A DNA stretch of 42,426 nucleotides from a virus: IMG/VR virus record IMGVR_UViG_3300021437_000038, positions 1 to 42,426 of that record; one strand, given 5' to 3'. Positions 7,281 to 14,966 of this stretch are shown here, in pieces (position 1 is the first letter of the stretch; every line of letters begins with the position of its first letter). The position numbers and the translations under genes are program-made. The notes beneath the pieces were generated by a model. It did not search any database. It saw nothing but the letters and a program-made list of their open reading frames with translations, and was not told the origin of the DNA.

Positions 7281-9587
7281 AACGCCAATCAAGCCATCCA
7301 GGAAACCTCGGGCGCCAATAGCCGCACGGAGGGGTTCGTCGATCCCATCCTCAATTACGGGCCGGACCCGGACGTGCCGGCGCTGCAGCAGGAATACCAG
7401 TTCGCCTGGACGCAGGATCCGAACACCTATTCGCGCCTGGTCGGCGCCGAGAACGTGCGGTTCAACCGCTGGTACGGCCAGCATCCGGATGGCACGCGGC
7501 ATGCCGACTTGCAGTCGCCGGACGATTTGCCGGTGCGGCCGTGGGATCGCTCGAGCGATTGCCGGGTGCGCCTGGCGGATAAGCAGGTGAACTGGATCGT
7601 GGACATGCAGGTGGCGGCGTTCTGGAATGCGCGGGTGCAGACCTCGCCCGTCTCGGCCAGCAAACTCACGGCCACCGAGGCGGCCGAGATGCGGAGCATG
7701 CTCTCGTGGATCATTCACGGGGCGCTGCGCGAACGGCTCATTGATGAAGTGGAGCTGGCCAGCCAGGTGGCCAATACGCTGGGCTGGGTGGTGCTGCATC
7801 CCACGTGGCAGCGCGAGCAGGCGCAGCGGCTCCAGAAACTCACCATGGAGCAAATCGGCGAGATGGCCAGGAATGCAATGGTCGAAGGTCGAGGGGCGAG
7901 CGTCGAGGGCCAGGCGGGGACGCTTGCTGAGCTGCTCGCGTCGTTGCCGGGGCTCATTATGAACCCGGATGCGGTAGACGAGGCGGCGGCGGCGCTGATG
8001 CAACTGGTGCCCACGCTCAAGACGCCGCGGGCCAGGCAGGTGGTGCGCGAACTGCGCGAGGAGGGCGCGGCGAGTTTCCCGGTGCCGGAGATCGCCATCA
8101 ATGCGCCGCGGCTCGAGGTGCTGATCCCGGGTCAGGATTTCTTCACGCCGGCCGAGACGACCGAGATCCAGAAGCAGCGGTGCTGTTTCCGGCGCGCGTT
8201 CTTCAACGAAGCGCAGCTCGAAGCGAAGGTGGCCAACGAAGGATGGGATCCGGATTTCGTGGCGGCGGTGAAACACACGGCCGGCTTGCAGAGCGAGGCC
8301 TTCGTGAGCGAGGAGGCGAATACGGATCTGAACCGGCGGTTGATCGAGATCATTTACGGTTACGCGCGCCAGGTGGACGAGGACGGCGTGCCGGGAATCT
8401 GGCTCACGATCTTCAGTCCGCACGTGTTTCCGCAGAACCACACACCGTTCACGGATGCCCAAACGAGCAAGTTAGGGGCTCGTGGAACTCGCCCCTCCAG
8501 CGAGCAACGGCTCGTAGGCTCGCAGACGAGCAATGGCAACGCCTACGCGCTGCATGAACTGGTGGATTACGCGCATGGCGAATACCCGTTTGTGCCGTAT
8601 CGCTGTGAAGTGACGGGGCGGCATCCGGGCGATTCGCGGGGCGTGCCCGAGATCGTTTCGACGGATCAGCAGGACATCAAGCGGCATCGGGACGGACTGA
8701 CGAATCGGGCGCAGATCGAGGTGTTGCCGCCGTTGACCAAGCGCGGGGCGCGGGCGAGCAAGCTGCCGCCGGAGATCGGGCCGGGCGGGGTGATCAACAT
8801 GGGCACCACCAACGAGTGGCAGTGGTTCATGCCGCCGTTGGGCAATCCGCAGCTCTCGGTGGAGTTGATCGAGCGGCTCGAAAAGGATACGGATGATTAC
8901 TTCGGGAGAATCCGGCCGGACCTGCATCCCACGCCGTCGCAGTTGCGGCAGCAGCGGCTGGTGAACCGCTGGCTTCTGTGCAACGGGCAGGCGTTCTGGC
9001 AGCTCACGGTGTTGGCGTACCAGTTCCTCTCGCCCGAGGAGCTCACGGATCTGCTGGGCGCGCCGCCCACGCTGACGGCGGAGCGACTGGCGCGGCATCG
9101 CATCGTGCTGTGGTTCGACGTGCGGACGCTCGATAACGATTACGTGATGAAGCTGCTCGAGGCCATCAACCAATTCGTGTTGCCGGCGGATGCGGCGGGG
9201 GTGATTGACCGGGCCAAGCTGGTGCAGTTCGCCATGGCGTATCTCTCACCGACATTGGCCGAGGAGGTGACGATGGATCAGCAGGCGGCCGCGCAGAGTG
9301 TGTTCCTGAAGGTGCGGCAGGATATCCAGGGCATGGCGCTCGGAGACGAAGCGATCTACGTCGAGAACGATGCCGCGGCGCCGATGAAGCTGCAATTTGC
9401 GCAGCAGGTGCTGGCCAATAACCCGAACTACCAGCAGCTCGGGCAGACCAATGCGCGGTTTCAACTGCTCTTGCAGAAATACATGGCGAACCTGACGCAG
9501 AGCGCAGTGCAACAGCAGAACAAGATCGTGGGTCGCCTGGGCGTGGCGCCGCAGAACATGAGCAGCCAGGGGGCGGGGGGGCGATGA
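7278..9587 (+). CDS. Portal (head-tail connector) protein
   Basis: 769 residues, in the range of podovirus portals such as P22 gp1 (725). It lies after terminase and before scaffold and capsid genes. Features include an N-terminal FNRWYGQHPDGTRHADLQSP segment, WIVDMQVAAFWNARVQTSPV, a middle DYAHGEYPFVPYRCEVTGRH and GVPEIVSTDQQDIKRHRDGL, and a Gln-rich C-terminus. It would form the dodecameric ring through which DNA is packaged and ejected. A short heptanucleotide-repeat insertion (VEGRGASVEGQ, about residues 202-212) and a second repeat type (8475-8500) interrupt it in frame. The identity rests on size, position and general composition. Confidence 0.8.
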   Translation: MNANQAIQETSGANSRTEGFVDPILNYGPDPDVPALQQEYQFAWTQDPNTYSRLVGAENVRFNRWYGQHPDGTRHADLQSPDDLPVRPWDRSSDCRVRLADKQVNWIVDMQVAAFWNARVQTSPVSASKLTATEAAEMRSMLSWIIHGALRERLIDEVELASQVANTLGWVVLHPTWQREQAQRLQKLTMEQIGEMARNAMVEGRGASVEGQAGTLAELLASLPGLIMNPDAVDEAAAALMQLVPTLKTPRARQVVRELREEGAASFPVPEIAINAPRLEVLIPGQDFFTPAETTEIQKQRCCFRRAFFNEAQLEAKVANEGWDPDFVAAVKHTAGLQSEAFVSEEANTDLNRRLIEIIYGYARQVDEDGVPGIWLTIFSPHVFPQNHTPFTDAQTSKLGARGTRPSSEQRLVGSQTSNGNAYALHELVDYAHGEYPFVPYRCEVTGRHPGDSRGVPEIVSTDQQDIKRHRDGLTNRAQIEVLPPLTKRGARASKLPPEIGPGGVINMGTTNEWQWFMPPLGNPQLSVELIERLEKDTDDYFGRIRPDLHPTPSQLRQQRLVNRWLLCNGQAFWQLTVLAYQFLSPEELTDLLGAPPTLTAERLARHRIVLWFDVRTLDNDYVMKLLEAINQFVLPADAAGVIDRAKLVQFAMAYLSPTLAEEVTMDQQAAAQSVFLKVRQDIQGMALGDEAIYVENDAAAPMKLQFAQQVLANNPNYQQLGQTNARFQLLLQKYMANLTQSAVQQQNKIVGRLGVAPQNMSSQGAGGR
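7883..7914 (+). repeat. Heptanucleotide repeat insertion in portal
   Basis: GTCGAAGGTCGAGGGGCGAG and a further TCGAGGG unit, in frame in the portal gene, encoding VEGRGASVEGQ. This is a single arm without its inverted partner. Confidence 0.6.
8475..8500 (+). repeat. GGGGCTCG...CGCCCCTCC palindromic repeat, copy A
   Basis: GGGGCTCGTGGAACTCGCCC followed by CTCCAG matches the repeat at 20880 and 29358. It folds as an imperfect hairpin (GGGGC-GAG pairing with CTC-GCCCC). It is carried in frame in portal (GARGTRPSS). Confidence 0.55.
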
Positions 9588-9628
9588 ACGCAGAGGTCAG
9601 GCACGGCGGCGGAGAACCTAAACTATGA
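9584..9628 (+). CDS. 14-codon mini-ORF bridging portal and the next gene
   Basis: ATG 9584 overlaps the portal stop (ATGA) and its own TGA (9626-9628) overlaps the next ATG at 9625 (ATGA). The peptide is MNAEVRHGGGEPKL. It may be a coupling device, or the remaining start of a gene displaced when the cassette-like insertion arrived. Confidence 0.3.
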   Translation: MNAEVRHGGGEPKL

Positions 9629-10236
9629 GCAATCTCAACAACATTCGAGCAATCTGTGGCATGCCGCCGTTGCCTGAACCGTCGGGTTCGGTGGTCGGGT
9701 GTGAGTATCAGCACATCAGCACCAAAAGGATGGCCCTAGTCCTCGAAGTACTCCACGACGGCTGCGACTGGCGCTACATACTGATGCGGGAGGCCAACGG
9801 GCACAGGTTCATCCAGACCCGCGAATGCCTAGCGAAGAACTGGATTCCCAAAGAGAACACCGCGCCTCTTGAATCAGCCGAGATCGAACGGAGAAATGCA
9901 ATTTACTGGCGGGACCAGTGCGCGGACGAAAACCTGAAGCGCGGCGAGGCGGAATGTGCGCTCGGGCAGGCCGAGGTGAAACTGGACAGTTGGATAAAGG
10001 CGGCGGGGGATGCCGCGCGCGAACGTAACCTAGAGCGCGAAAAAGTGTTCTGGCTGGAGTGCGCGATGGATGCGATCTACCGGCTCAATATCCCAGCGGC
10101 CAACACAATTGCAAGGCGAGCCTTGGCCGAAGTGAGGACGCACCCGATTAATGCACAGAACGGTGAAGTGAGCCACGCCGGGCCGGACGGCGTGAACCCG
10201 AAACCCAAGCGCGATCCCGGCGTTGCGCTCGACTGA
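9625..10236 (+). CDS. Hypothetical protein, possible first cassette gene
   Basis: 203 residues with no recognised family. Residues 1-75 look globular (SVVGCEYQHIS, then VLHDGCDWRYILMREANGHR), and residues 85-170 are helical and charged, probably coiled coil (ESAEIERRNAIYWRDQ, then DAARERNLEREKVFW). Its base composition is visibly less GC-rich than portal and capsid genes, suggesting acquisition. Its last 27 codons lie inside an attC-like palindrome (10155-10246), as is common for cassette genes. It starts by ATGA overlap with the mini-ORF at 9584. Confidence 0.6.
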   Translation: MSNLNNIRAICGMPPLPEPSGSVVGCEYQHISTKRMALVLEVLHDGCDWRYILMREANGHRFIQTRECLAKNWIPKENTAPLESAEIERRNAIYWRDQCADENLKRGEAECALGQAEVKLDSWIKAAGDAARERNLEREKVFWLECAMDAIYRLNIPAANTIARRALAEVRTHPINAQNGEVSHAGPDGVNPKPKRDPGVALD

Positions 10237-10246
10237 ATTGTTATGC
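10155..10246 (+). repeat. attC-like recombination site 1
   Basis: The right core GTTATGC (10240-10246) faces the left core ACAGAAC (10155-10161). Between them the arms pair as GAGC, then ACGCCGGG, with unpaired bases between the two blocks and 8-9 unpaired bases next to the cores. This is the R-spacer-L layout of integron attC sites. The left core is imperfect. The extra bases lie in the right arm, opposite to the canonical + orientation. Confidence 0.55.
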
Positions 10247-10434
10247 GCTTCAGACTTATCCCGCGAATCTCCTACACGAACTACCGAACATTCTACCCTC
10301 AAACCCAAGCGTTCCAGCGATGGTTTGTGGCGCAACGGGCATGGTCTGGCCTGCTGTGGATCGTCGGCATCAAGCATCATGTGGTGAAGCTGGATTGGCG
10401 GCGCGACTGGGTGCGCGACATGCTCGACGCATAA
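10243..10434 (+). CDS. Small basic hypothetical protein, cassette 2
   Basis: 63 residues. The ATG is embedded in the GTTATGC core of attC-like site 1, and the TAA in the GCATAAC core of site 2, so the ORF fills the interval between the two sites, as gene cassettes do. The protein is aromatic and basic (YTNYRTFYPQTQAFQRWF, then GIKHHVVKLDWRRDW). No family is recognised. A related reading is that it modifies or binds a host factor, but nothing in the sequence decides this. Confidence 0.55.
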   Translation: MRFRLIPRISYTNYRTFYPQTQAFQRWFVAQRAWSGLLWIVGIKHHVVKLDWRRDWVRDMLDA

Positions 10435-10536
10435 CGAGAAAGGTGAGCCACAGCCATGAGCGCCGCCGAAGACATCCGACTGCAACCAGATGCCAGCCCG
10501 GCGCTCATGGCTGTTGGCTCGACCGTCTTGTTATGC
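10429..10536 (+). repeat. attC-like recombination site 2
   Basis: The left core GCATAAC (10429-10435) is the exact complement of the right core GTTATGC (10530-10536). Next to each core lie nine non-pairing bases, then GAGCCA pairs fully. One extra base in the right arm is then unpaired, and CAGCCATGAGCGCCG pairs over 15 bases. Cores, unpaired central spacer, L box, one extrahelical base and a variable terminal region match the fold of integron attC sites. The extra base is on the arm expected if the site is read on the - strand. Confidence 0.7.
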
Positions 10537-10665
10537 GTCCGTTGCGACTTCATCGAGGAATACTACGGGTGGCGCTGCTCAAAGTGCGGGCGCTTCTACC
10601 CGAACACCGCCCCGCTCGAAAACTGGCTGCTGAACGAACCGTATGAAAACCCTGACCGATACTGA
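10507..10665 (+). CDS. Small zinc-ribbon protein, cassette 3
   Basis: 52 residues from ATG 10507; an upstream ATG at 10456 is also in frame, and both lie in attC-like site 2. The cassette-borne part begins after the core at 10530. Two CxxC pairs (CVRC, then CSKCGRFYP) form a zinc-ribbon or rubredoxin-like knuckle around FIEEYYGWR. The function is unknown. It overlaps the DUF3820-like gene at 10643. Confidence 0.45.
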   Translation: MAVGSTVLLCVRCDFIEEYYGWRCSKCGRFYPNTAPLENWLLNEPYENPDRY

Positions 10666-10840
10666 CCCGATGCCGTTCGGGAAACACAAAGGCGAACCGA
10701 TGCAGGACGTGCCCGCAAGCTACCTGCACTGGCTTTGGAGCAACGGCAAGAAAGACGACAGGCAATGTCCCGTGGCTGACTACATCCGAAGAAACCTGAA
10801 CGCTCTGAGACAGGAGCACACGGATGGGCTGTGGGTCTAG
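10643..10840 (+). CDS. DUF3820-family protein, cassette 3
   Basis: 65 residues. MPFGKHKGEPMQDVPASYL and HWLWSNG match the signature of DUF3820 (putative quorum-sensing-regulated virulence factor family), small proteins often encoded beside or fused to exonuclease genes. The TAG at 10838-10840 is followed two bases later by GCATAAC, another attC-type core, so the gene closes its cassette. Its molecular role is unknown; nucleic-acid metabolism is a reasonable guess. Confidence 0.75.
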   Translation: MKTLTDTDPMPFGKHKGEPMQDVPASYLHWLWSNGKKDDRQCPVADYIRRNLNALRQEHTDGLWV

Positions 10841-10842
10841 AC

Positions 10843-10860
10843 GCATAACAAGTAGTTATA
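10843..10860 (+). repeat. Collapsed or truncated attC-like core pair
   Basis: GCATAAC at 10843-10849 and GTTATAC at 10854-10860 are separated by five bases. The left core is identical to that of site 2. The usual palindromic body is missing, as if deleted or as if the array was cut here on joining phage DNA. Confidence 0.4.
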
Positions 10861-10873
10861 CGATTTCAAGCAC

Positions 10874-11176
10874 ATGCCACGCGATTGGAAAGGGCCGTTT
10901 AGCAGGAGGTTGCAGGTCCGCGCCTCGGAACGCGGAAGGGCTATGGCAAGGCGCCGATGGGAACTGGAACGCGAGCGGCGCACGAAGCTCGCGGCGCTCA
11001 CTGCTGACCAATACCCGGCGAAGATCGTCCGCAGAATCATCGTGATCGATGCCGAGCGCACGGTGCGCGAGGCGGTGATCCGGAATTGGGATTCTGATCG
11101 CGAGGCGAGACGCAAGACACGATGGGTGCTGGAGATTGGCGCCGAGAAGTCAGGGGAATGTAGGTCAAGGGAATGA
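10874..11176 (+). CDS. Basic, helix-rich hypothetical protein
   Basis: 100 residues, strongly basic, starting 14 bases after the collapsed attC-like core. RASERGRAMARRRWELERER is followed by PAKIVRRIIVIDAERTVREA and DSDREARRKTRWV. It looks like a single extended helical or nucleic-acid-binding protein. The last few residues run into an inverted repeat. No ribosome binding site is evident. It could be a fourth cassette gene or an ordinary phage gene. Confidence 0.45.
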   Translation: MPRDWKGPFSRRLQVRASERGRAMARRRWELERERRTKLAALTADQYPAKIVRRIIVIDAERTVREAVIRNWDSDREARRKTRWVLEIGAEKSGECRSRE

Positions 11177-11228
11177 AGGCAATTCCAGCCAACCTCTTAT
11201 TCCCCTGACCCACATTCCCTTGACTCCC
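11148..11228 (+). repeat. Long imperfect hairpin of duplicated GTCArGGGAATG units
   Basis: Two 15-base units (GTCAGGGGAATGTAG and GTCAAGGGAATGAAG) form the left arm. Their complements (CTTATTCCCCTGACC and CACATTCCCTTGAC) form the right arm, around a short loop. It has the same architecture as the heptanucleotide foldbacks with a longer unit. It could act as a transcription terminator, but no U-tract follows. Confidence 0.65.
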
Positions 11229-11244
11229 TGCCCTATACCAATTT

Positions 11245-11565
11245 ATGACACGAACAACTGCTAACCTCTTCGATTGGCTCCTGCCGGCGTTCATGCGCTC
11301 GAAACCGATCGCGCCCGTCATCGCCGATGAACAGGCGGACCAGGTGATCCGCAACGCCGGCGAGAACGACCCGCTCTTGCGCGCCCTGGTCGGCTTGGCT
11401 TATGACCAGTTTGTGCAGGATAACTACGAGGCGCTCAACGAATCGCCCACGCCCGAGAAGCGCGAGCGCGCGGCGGCCCGGGCCAGTGCGATGATGGATT
11501 TCTTGCTAGAGGTGCAGCGGATCAGGGCGGAGGGACAAAAGCAGTCGAAGGTCGCTAGTCGCTAG
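11245..11565 (+). CDS. Hypothetical helical protein between portal and scaffold
   Basis: 106 residues; no family is recognised. It is predominantly helical (PVIADEQADQVIRNAGENDP, then LLRALVGLAYDQFVQDNYEA, then RERAAARASAMMDFLLEVQR). Its C-terminus (QSKVASR) runs into heptanucleotide repeats. Its position before the scaffold and major capsid genes suggests a head-assembly accessory protein, by context only. Confidence 0.5.
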   Translation: MTRTTANLFDWLLPAFMRSKPIAPVIADEQADQVIRNAGENDPLLRALVGLAYDQFVQDNYEALNESPTPEKRERAAARASAMMDFLLEVQRIRAEGQKQSKVASR

Positions 11566-11697
11566 TCGAAGGTCGAAGGTCGAAGGTCGAAGGTCGAAGG
11601 TCGAGGGCCGGAGGTTAGGCGCGAGTTTTCTGGCTCTCGGCTCTCGGCTCTCGACTCTCGACTGTCGGCTTTCGGCTTTCGGCTTTCGGCTTTCGAC
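11543..11697 (+). repeat. Heptanucleotide foldback between head genes
   Basis: Several tandem GTCGAAG units, then a GCGCGAGTTTTCTGGCTC centre, then tandem CTCTCGG, CTCTCGA and TTTCGGC units. The arms are complementary and could form a long stem. The spacer to the scaffold gene (11698-11897) also carries three GGTTCCTGG repeats, at about 11793, 11848 and 11873. Confidence 0.85.
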
Positions 11698-11897
11698 CGC
11701 CCGAAACGGGCCATTCCGGGGCAGTCCGGGACTATCCGGACAACAGGCCATTGACGGTTGGTAAGGAGAGGGGGATAAACGCCATAGCGAGCGGTTCCTG
11801 GGTGGATCGCGCGCCGAGATCCACAGACGCCCTGCCACAAAGACACGGTTCCTGGACCGTCCAAAACCTTGCGGGTTCCTGGACCCACCACAACACC

Positions 11898-13088
11898 ATG
11901 CCACAGATCGCAAGTCCCAAGGGCCACGTGAAAGCCCCGCTGTCAGCCGGAAATGCACAGCCAAACACGGAGGGGTCAGCGCCGTTTAACGGTCTGCCCC
12001 GCGAGGCCCTGGCCAACTTTCTGGAGCCGATCGAGAGCCAAGAGCCCGCGCAAACCGAATCCCGATCGCACGCCGCGGCTCCCGTAGCCGCAGCCGCCCC
12101 TCCCGTAAGTCCTCCGGCGGAGGCAGGAGAAGGCGAAGAGACTCCGCCGGACGCTCAGCAGGCAAATGCCGGCGAAGCGGAATCCGTTCTTTCACAATCC
12201 GAAGCTGAAGCGGAAACGCCCGCAGCGGAAACCGAGGCCGAAGCCGAAGCCCCGACCGAAACCAAGCCCGACGAGGAATCCGAAGGCGCGGAAGCGGACG
12301 AGGACGAGGACAAAGGCAAGGATAAGGATCTGCCGCACGGGGTAGCCAAGCGCATCGGGAAACTCCTGGGCCGTATCGAGCAGCTCGAGAAGCAGCTCGA
12401 AGGCAGGGAGTCGAAGGCCGAGGGGCGAGAGGCGAAGGCCGAAGAAGGCCCGCAGGTCCTCGACAAAGTGACCGATGTCGCGCAGGTGCGCCAGTTGGCC
12501 GAGAACGCCGAGCAGGGCCTGGCCGAGGTGGACGAACAGATCGCCAACCTCAGCGTAGCGCCCGAGGAAGTGGAAGCCTACTTCCGACAAAACGGCGTGA
12601 CTCCCAAGCGGGAGGATGGCTCGGAAGATTGGAGCGCCAAGACGATGCTCGGGATTTTGCGCAAGGCGCGCAGTCACTGGCAGGGCATCGCCAAAGCGGC
12701 CCCCAAACGCGAGCAGTTCCTGGCCGAATACCAACGGCAACATCAGTTCGTGAAGGGGCTCGTGCCCTGGATCGACCAGCCGGATAACGCAGACGCCGCC
12801 GCGATGCAGAGCATCGCCGCAGCTATGCCGGGCCTTAAGAGCCGGCCGGACTGGGAATACTGGGCCGCCGCGGCGGTGGTGGGTCACAAGGCGCTCATGG
12901 CGCAGCAGCAGCAGGCCAAGAAGAACCCGCCCAAGATCGCCCCGCGAGTGCCGGCTACGGCCGGTAACAGCGTGGCGGGCCGGGCGCGGGTGAGTGACCC
13001 GAGAGCCGCCAAACAGTTAGCCGCCAAGCAGAGGATTGAGAAGGGAGACCGCGACGCGCTGGGCGAGTTTCTGGAACCAGGATCGTAA
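11898..13088 (+). CDS. Scaffold-like protein upstream of the major capsid gene
   Basis: 396 residues from ATG 11898; the frame stays open to TTG 11751 but that part is repeat-derived. Residues about 35-145 are Ala/Glu rich and very acidic (repeated EAEAE and TETKPDEESEGAEADEDEDK). Then comes a coiled coil (GKLLGRIEQLEKQLEGRESK) and a globular C-terminus with basic residues. A long, acidic, helical protein immediately before the major capsid gene fits a head scaffold, which directs shell assembly and is then removed. No protease signature is seen. No ribosome binding site is obvious. Confidence 0.6.
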   Translation: MPQIASPKGHVKAPLSAGNAQPNTEGSAPFNGLPREALANFLEPIESQEPAQTESRSHAAAPVAAAAPPVSPPAEAGEGEETPPDAQQANAGEAESVLSQSEAEAETPAAETEAEAEAPTETKPDEESEGAEADEDEDKGKDKDLPHGVAKRIGKLLGRIEQLEKQLEGRESKAEGREAKAEEGPQVLDKVTDVAQVRQLAENAEQGLAEVDEQIANLSVAPEEVEAYFRQNGVTPKREDGSEDWSAKTMLGILRKARSHWQGIAKAAPKREQFLAEYQRQHQFVKGLVPWIDQPDNADAAAMQSIAAAMPGLKSRPDWEYWAAAAVVGHKALMAQQQQAKKNPPKIAPRVPATAGNSVAGRARVSDPRAAKQLAAKQRIEKGDRDALGEFLEPGS

Positions 13089-13090
13089 GG

Positions 13091-13127
13091 CAGTCGAGAG
13101 TCGAAAGACGAGAGTCGAAAGGCCGAC
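13091..13127 (+). repeat. Short heptanucleotide repeat run
   Basis: Units GTCGAGA, GTCGAAA and GTCGAAA in the spacer between the scaffold and capsid genes; one arm only. Confidence 0.6.
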
Positions 13128-13153
13128 GATCCGCAGCGAGAAAGATTCGTGGT

Positions 13154-14266
13154 ATGGCACTGACATTGGAACCGACCCTCCGGACAAACAAACTCCCGTT
13201 TGAGGATTTCATGGACGTCATCGACCGCGTGGACCAGGCGGAAACGCCGCTCTACACGATGGCGAAACGGGAGATCGACCTCAACAACACCGATTTCGCG
13301 TGGACCGTGGATACCTGGCCGACCGTGGCCGGCGCCCAGGGCGTGGCCGACGGCGTACCCGTGGCGGATGGCGATATCGCCGACAATTCGACCCGGCGCC
13401 GCAAGATGGGCAACGGGGGCCAGGCGTTCCGGCGCGTCTATGGCGTGGGCTGGATCGCGGATCGCGTGCCCAAGCTGCCCGGGACGGGCAAGGGTGGCGA
13501 GATCGGCCGCGCGGCGGCAGACGCCATGGTGGCCATTAAGCAGGACATCGAGGCGGCGTTCTGCTCGGAAGACCAGGTGTACGCGCAGGATGACGGCACG
13601 GACGGCGGCACCATGGCCGGCCTGGGCCAGCTCACCAACCGCTCGAACACTTACACCGGGGCGTCCAGCTACGCCATCGGCAAGATCCCGAACACGTACG
13701 TGCCGCCCGCGGCGGCCGCGTTGAGCGGGGCCATCGGCACCAACTTCAACCTGGCGGCCATCCGCACGATGGTCAAAGCCCTGCGCCGAGTGGTGAAGCG
13801 GAACCGGGATTATGTGCAGCTCTGCGGGCTCGAGCTGCGGCAGGCCTTCACGGGCCTCACGGACCCGGCCACGGTGACCGTGCAATCGACCAACACGGGC
13901 GTGGCGGCGACGCAGACGCGCAGCTTCACGCAGCAGCTCGCGGATGCCGAGCTGGGCATCACCATCGACGTGGTGCGGACGGATTACGGGCGGCTGCTGA
14001 TTGTCCCGACGGACTTCATCGGCACCACCACCACCAAGAGCGACAGCACGAGCGCCAGCACGCGCGCGGACCGGGCGTTTGTCGAGGACGGTTACGCCGG
14101 CTACACCATCCCGCGCGAGAAGATCGCCAAGCGCTGGGGCGTGCCGTTCACGGTGAACGAGCTGGCGCAGACGGGCGCCGGCACGCGGAAGGAGATCAAG
14201 TGTTACCTCGGGCTCGTGGTGTATAACCCGAGCGCGTTCGGCAGCCAGTTGTTCACGGCCAGCTAG
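13154..14266 (+). CDS. Major capsid protein, SU10/DUF5309-like
   Basis: 370 residues, a normal length for an HK97-fold capsid protein. The N-terminal signature LPFEDFMDVIDRVDQAETPL, then FAWTVDTW, resembles DUF5309 (SU10-type major capsid), where a region on TP-type proximity is followed by a W-D motif. ALRRVVKRNRDYVQLCGLEL and IDVVRTDYGRLLIVPTDF fit the spine-helix and beta-domain pattern. It would form the icosahedral shell. It lies directly after the scaffold-like gene and just before another repeat cluster. Ribosome binding site: a weak GAGAAAG upstream. Confidence 0.85.
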   Translation: MALTLEPTLRTNKLPFEDFMDVIDRVDQAETPLYTMAKREIDLNNTDFAWTVDTWPTVAGAQGVADGVPVADGDIADNSTRRRKMGNGGQAFRRVYGVGWIADRVPKLPGTGKGGEIGRAAADAMVAIKQDIEAAFCSEDQVYAQDDGTDGGTMAGLGQLTNRSNTYTGASSYAIGKIPNTYVPPAAAALSGAIGTNFNLAAIRTMVKALRRVVKRNRDYVQLCGLELRQAFTGLTDPATVTVQSTNTGVAATQTRSFTQQLADAELGITIDVVRTDYGRLLIVPTDFIGTTTTKSDSTSASTRADRAFVEDGYAGYTIPREKIAKRWGVPFTVNELAQTGAGTRKEIKCYLGLVVYNPSAFGSQLFTAS

Positions 14267-14273
14267 GATATGC

Positions 14274-14531
14274 AGTCGAGGGTCGAGAGGCGAGAGTCGA
14301 GAGCCAGCACGCTGGCGCTCGGCTTTGGCTCCGGCCCTCGACCCTTAACCCAACGGAAATGAAGTCGAGGGCCGAGAGGCGAGAGTCGAGAGCCAGCACG
14401 CTGGCGCTGATTTCCTGCCTTCGACCTTCGACCCTTGAAATGAGTCGAGAGCCGAGAGCCGAGAGTCGAGAGCCAGAAAGCTCGCGCCTAACCTCCGGCC
14501 TTCGACCTTCGACCTTCGACCCTCGACCCTC
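14274..14531 (+). repeat. Cluster of three heptanucleotide foldbacks
   Basis: About 258 bases without a gene. Arms of GTCGAGA/GTCGAGG units and complementary CTCGACC/TTCGACC units flank GCCAGCACGCTGGCGCT-type cores. Three foldbacks are joined head to tail. The last arm ends just before the ATG of the following gene. Confidence 0.85.
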
Positions 14532-14933
14532 ATGAGTGTCATTCATACGCCGGCGGATTTCCTCGAGGCCCTGGGGCTGCCCATCACGGTGCTGCCCGAG
14601 TTCTGCGAGGAGCTGGTGAACCGTGAGAAGGCGGCCAAGGTGGCCTACGACGTGCAGCAGCAGCGCCTGGCGGGGGCGCCGGGCTCGGACCGCATCCCGC
14701 TGCTCGATGAGGACGGCGAGGAGTTCGGCCGCGTCGAGGCGCGGATCCCGGCGGCGTTGTTCTTCAACATGGAACAGCGCTACGGCCAGGAGGCGTGGAG
14801 CGAGGACTCGGATCTCTTGAAATACGCGCTGCGGGAGCATCCGCAGTTCCGGGTGAACACCGTGCAACCGTTTGGACGGGTGGTGACGGGGTACCGCGGC
14901 GCGGCGCGGACGGTGGTGAAACGGTATGCCTGA
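14532..14933 (+). CDS. Hypothetical protein downstream of major capsid
   Basis: 133 residues. IHTPADFLEALGLPITVLP is followed by a helix (CEELVNREKAAKVAYDVQQQ), then an acidic loop and QFRVNTVQPFGRVVTGYRG. No family is recognised. Its position after the capsid gene suggests a head-completion or connector function. The ATG directly follows a repeat arm, with no ribosome binding site. Confidence 0.6.
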   Translation: MSVIHTPADFLEALGLPITVLPEFCEELVNREKAAKVAYDVQQQRLAGAPGSDRIPLLDEDGEEFGRVEARIPAALFFNMEQRYGQEAWSEDSDLLKYALREHPQFRVNTVQPFGRVVTGYRGAARTVVKRYA

Positions 14934-14966
14934 CGCCAGGCAGCCCAACTGGAGAAGAATTGATTT

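Noticed and set aside
11751-11897. N-terminal extension of the scaffold-like gene from TTG 11751
   Set aside because: This stretch is made of GGTTCCTGG repeats and shows no ribosome binding site. ATG 11898 gives a cleaner start.
14274-14531. Possible CRISPR array (repeated short units)
   Set aside because: Units are 7 bases in uninterrupted tandem with inverted arms. There are no 20-40 base repeats alternating with unique spacers and no cas genes.
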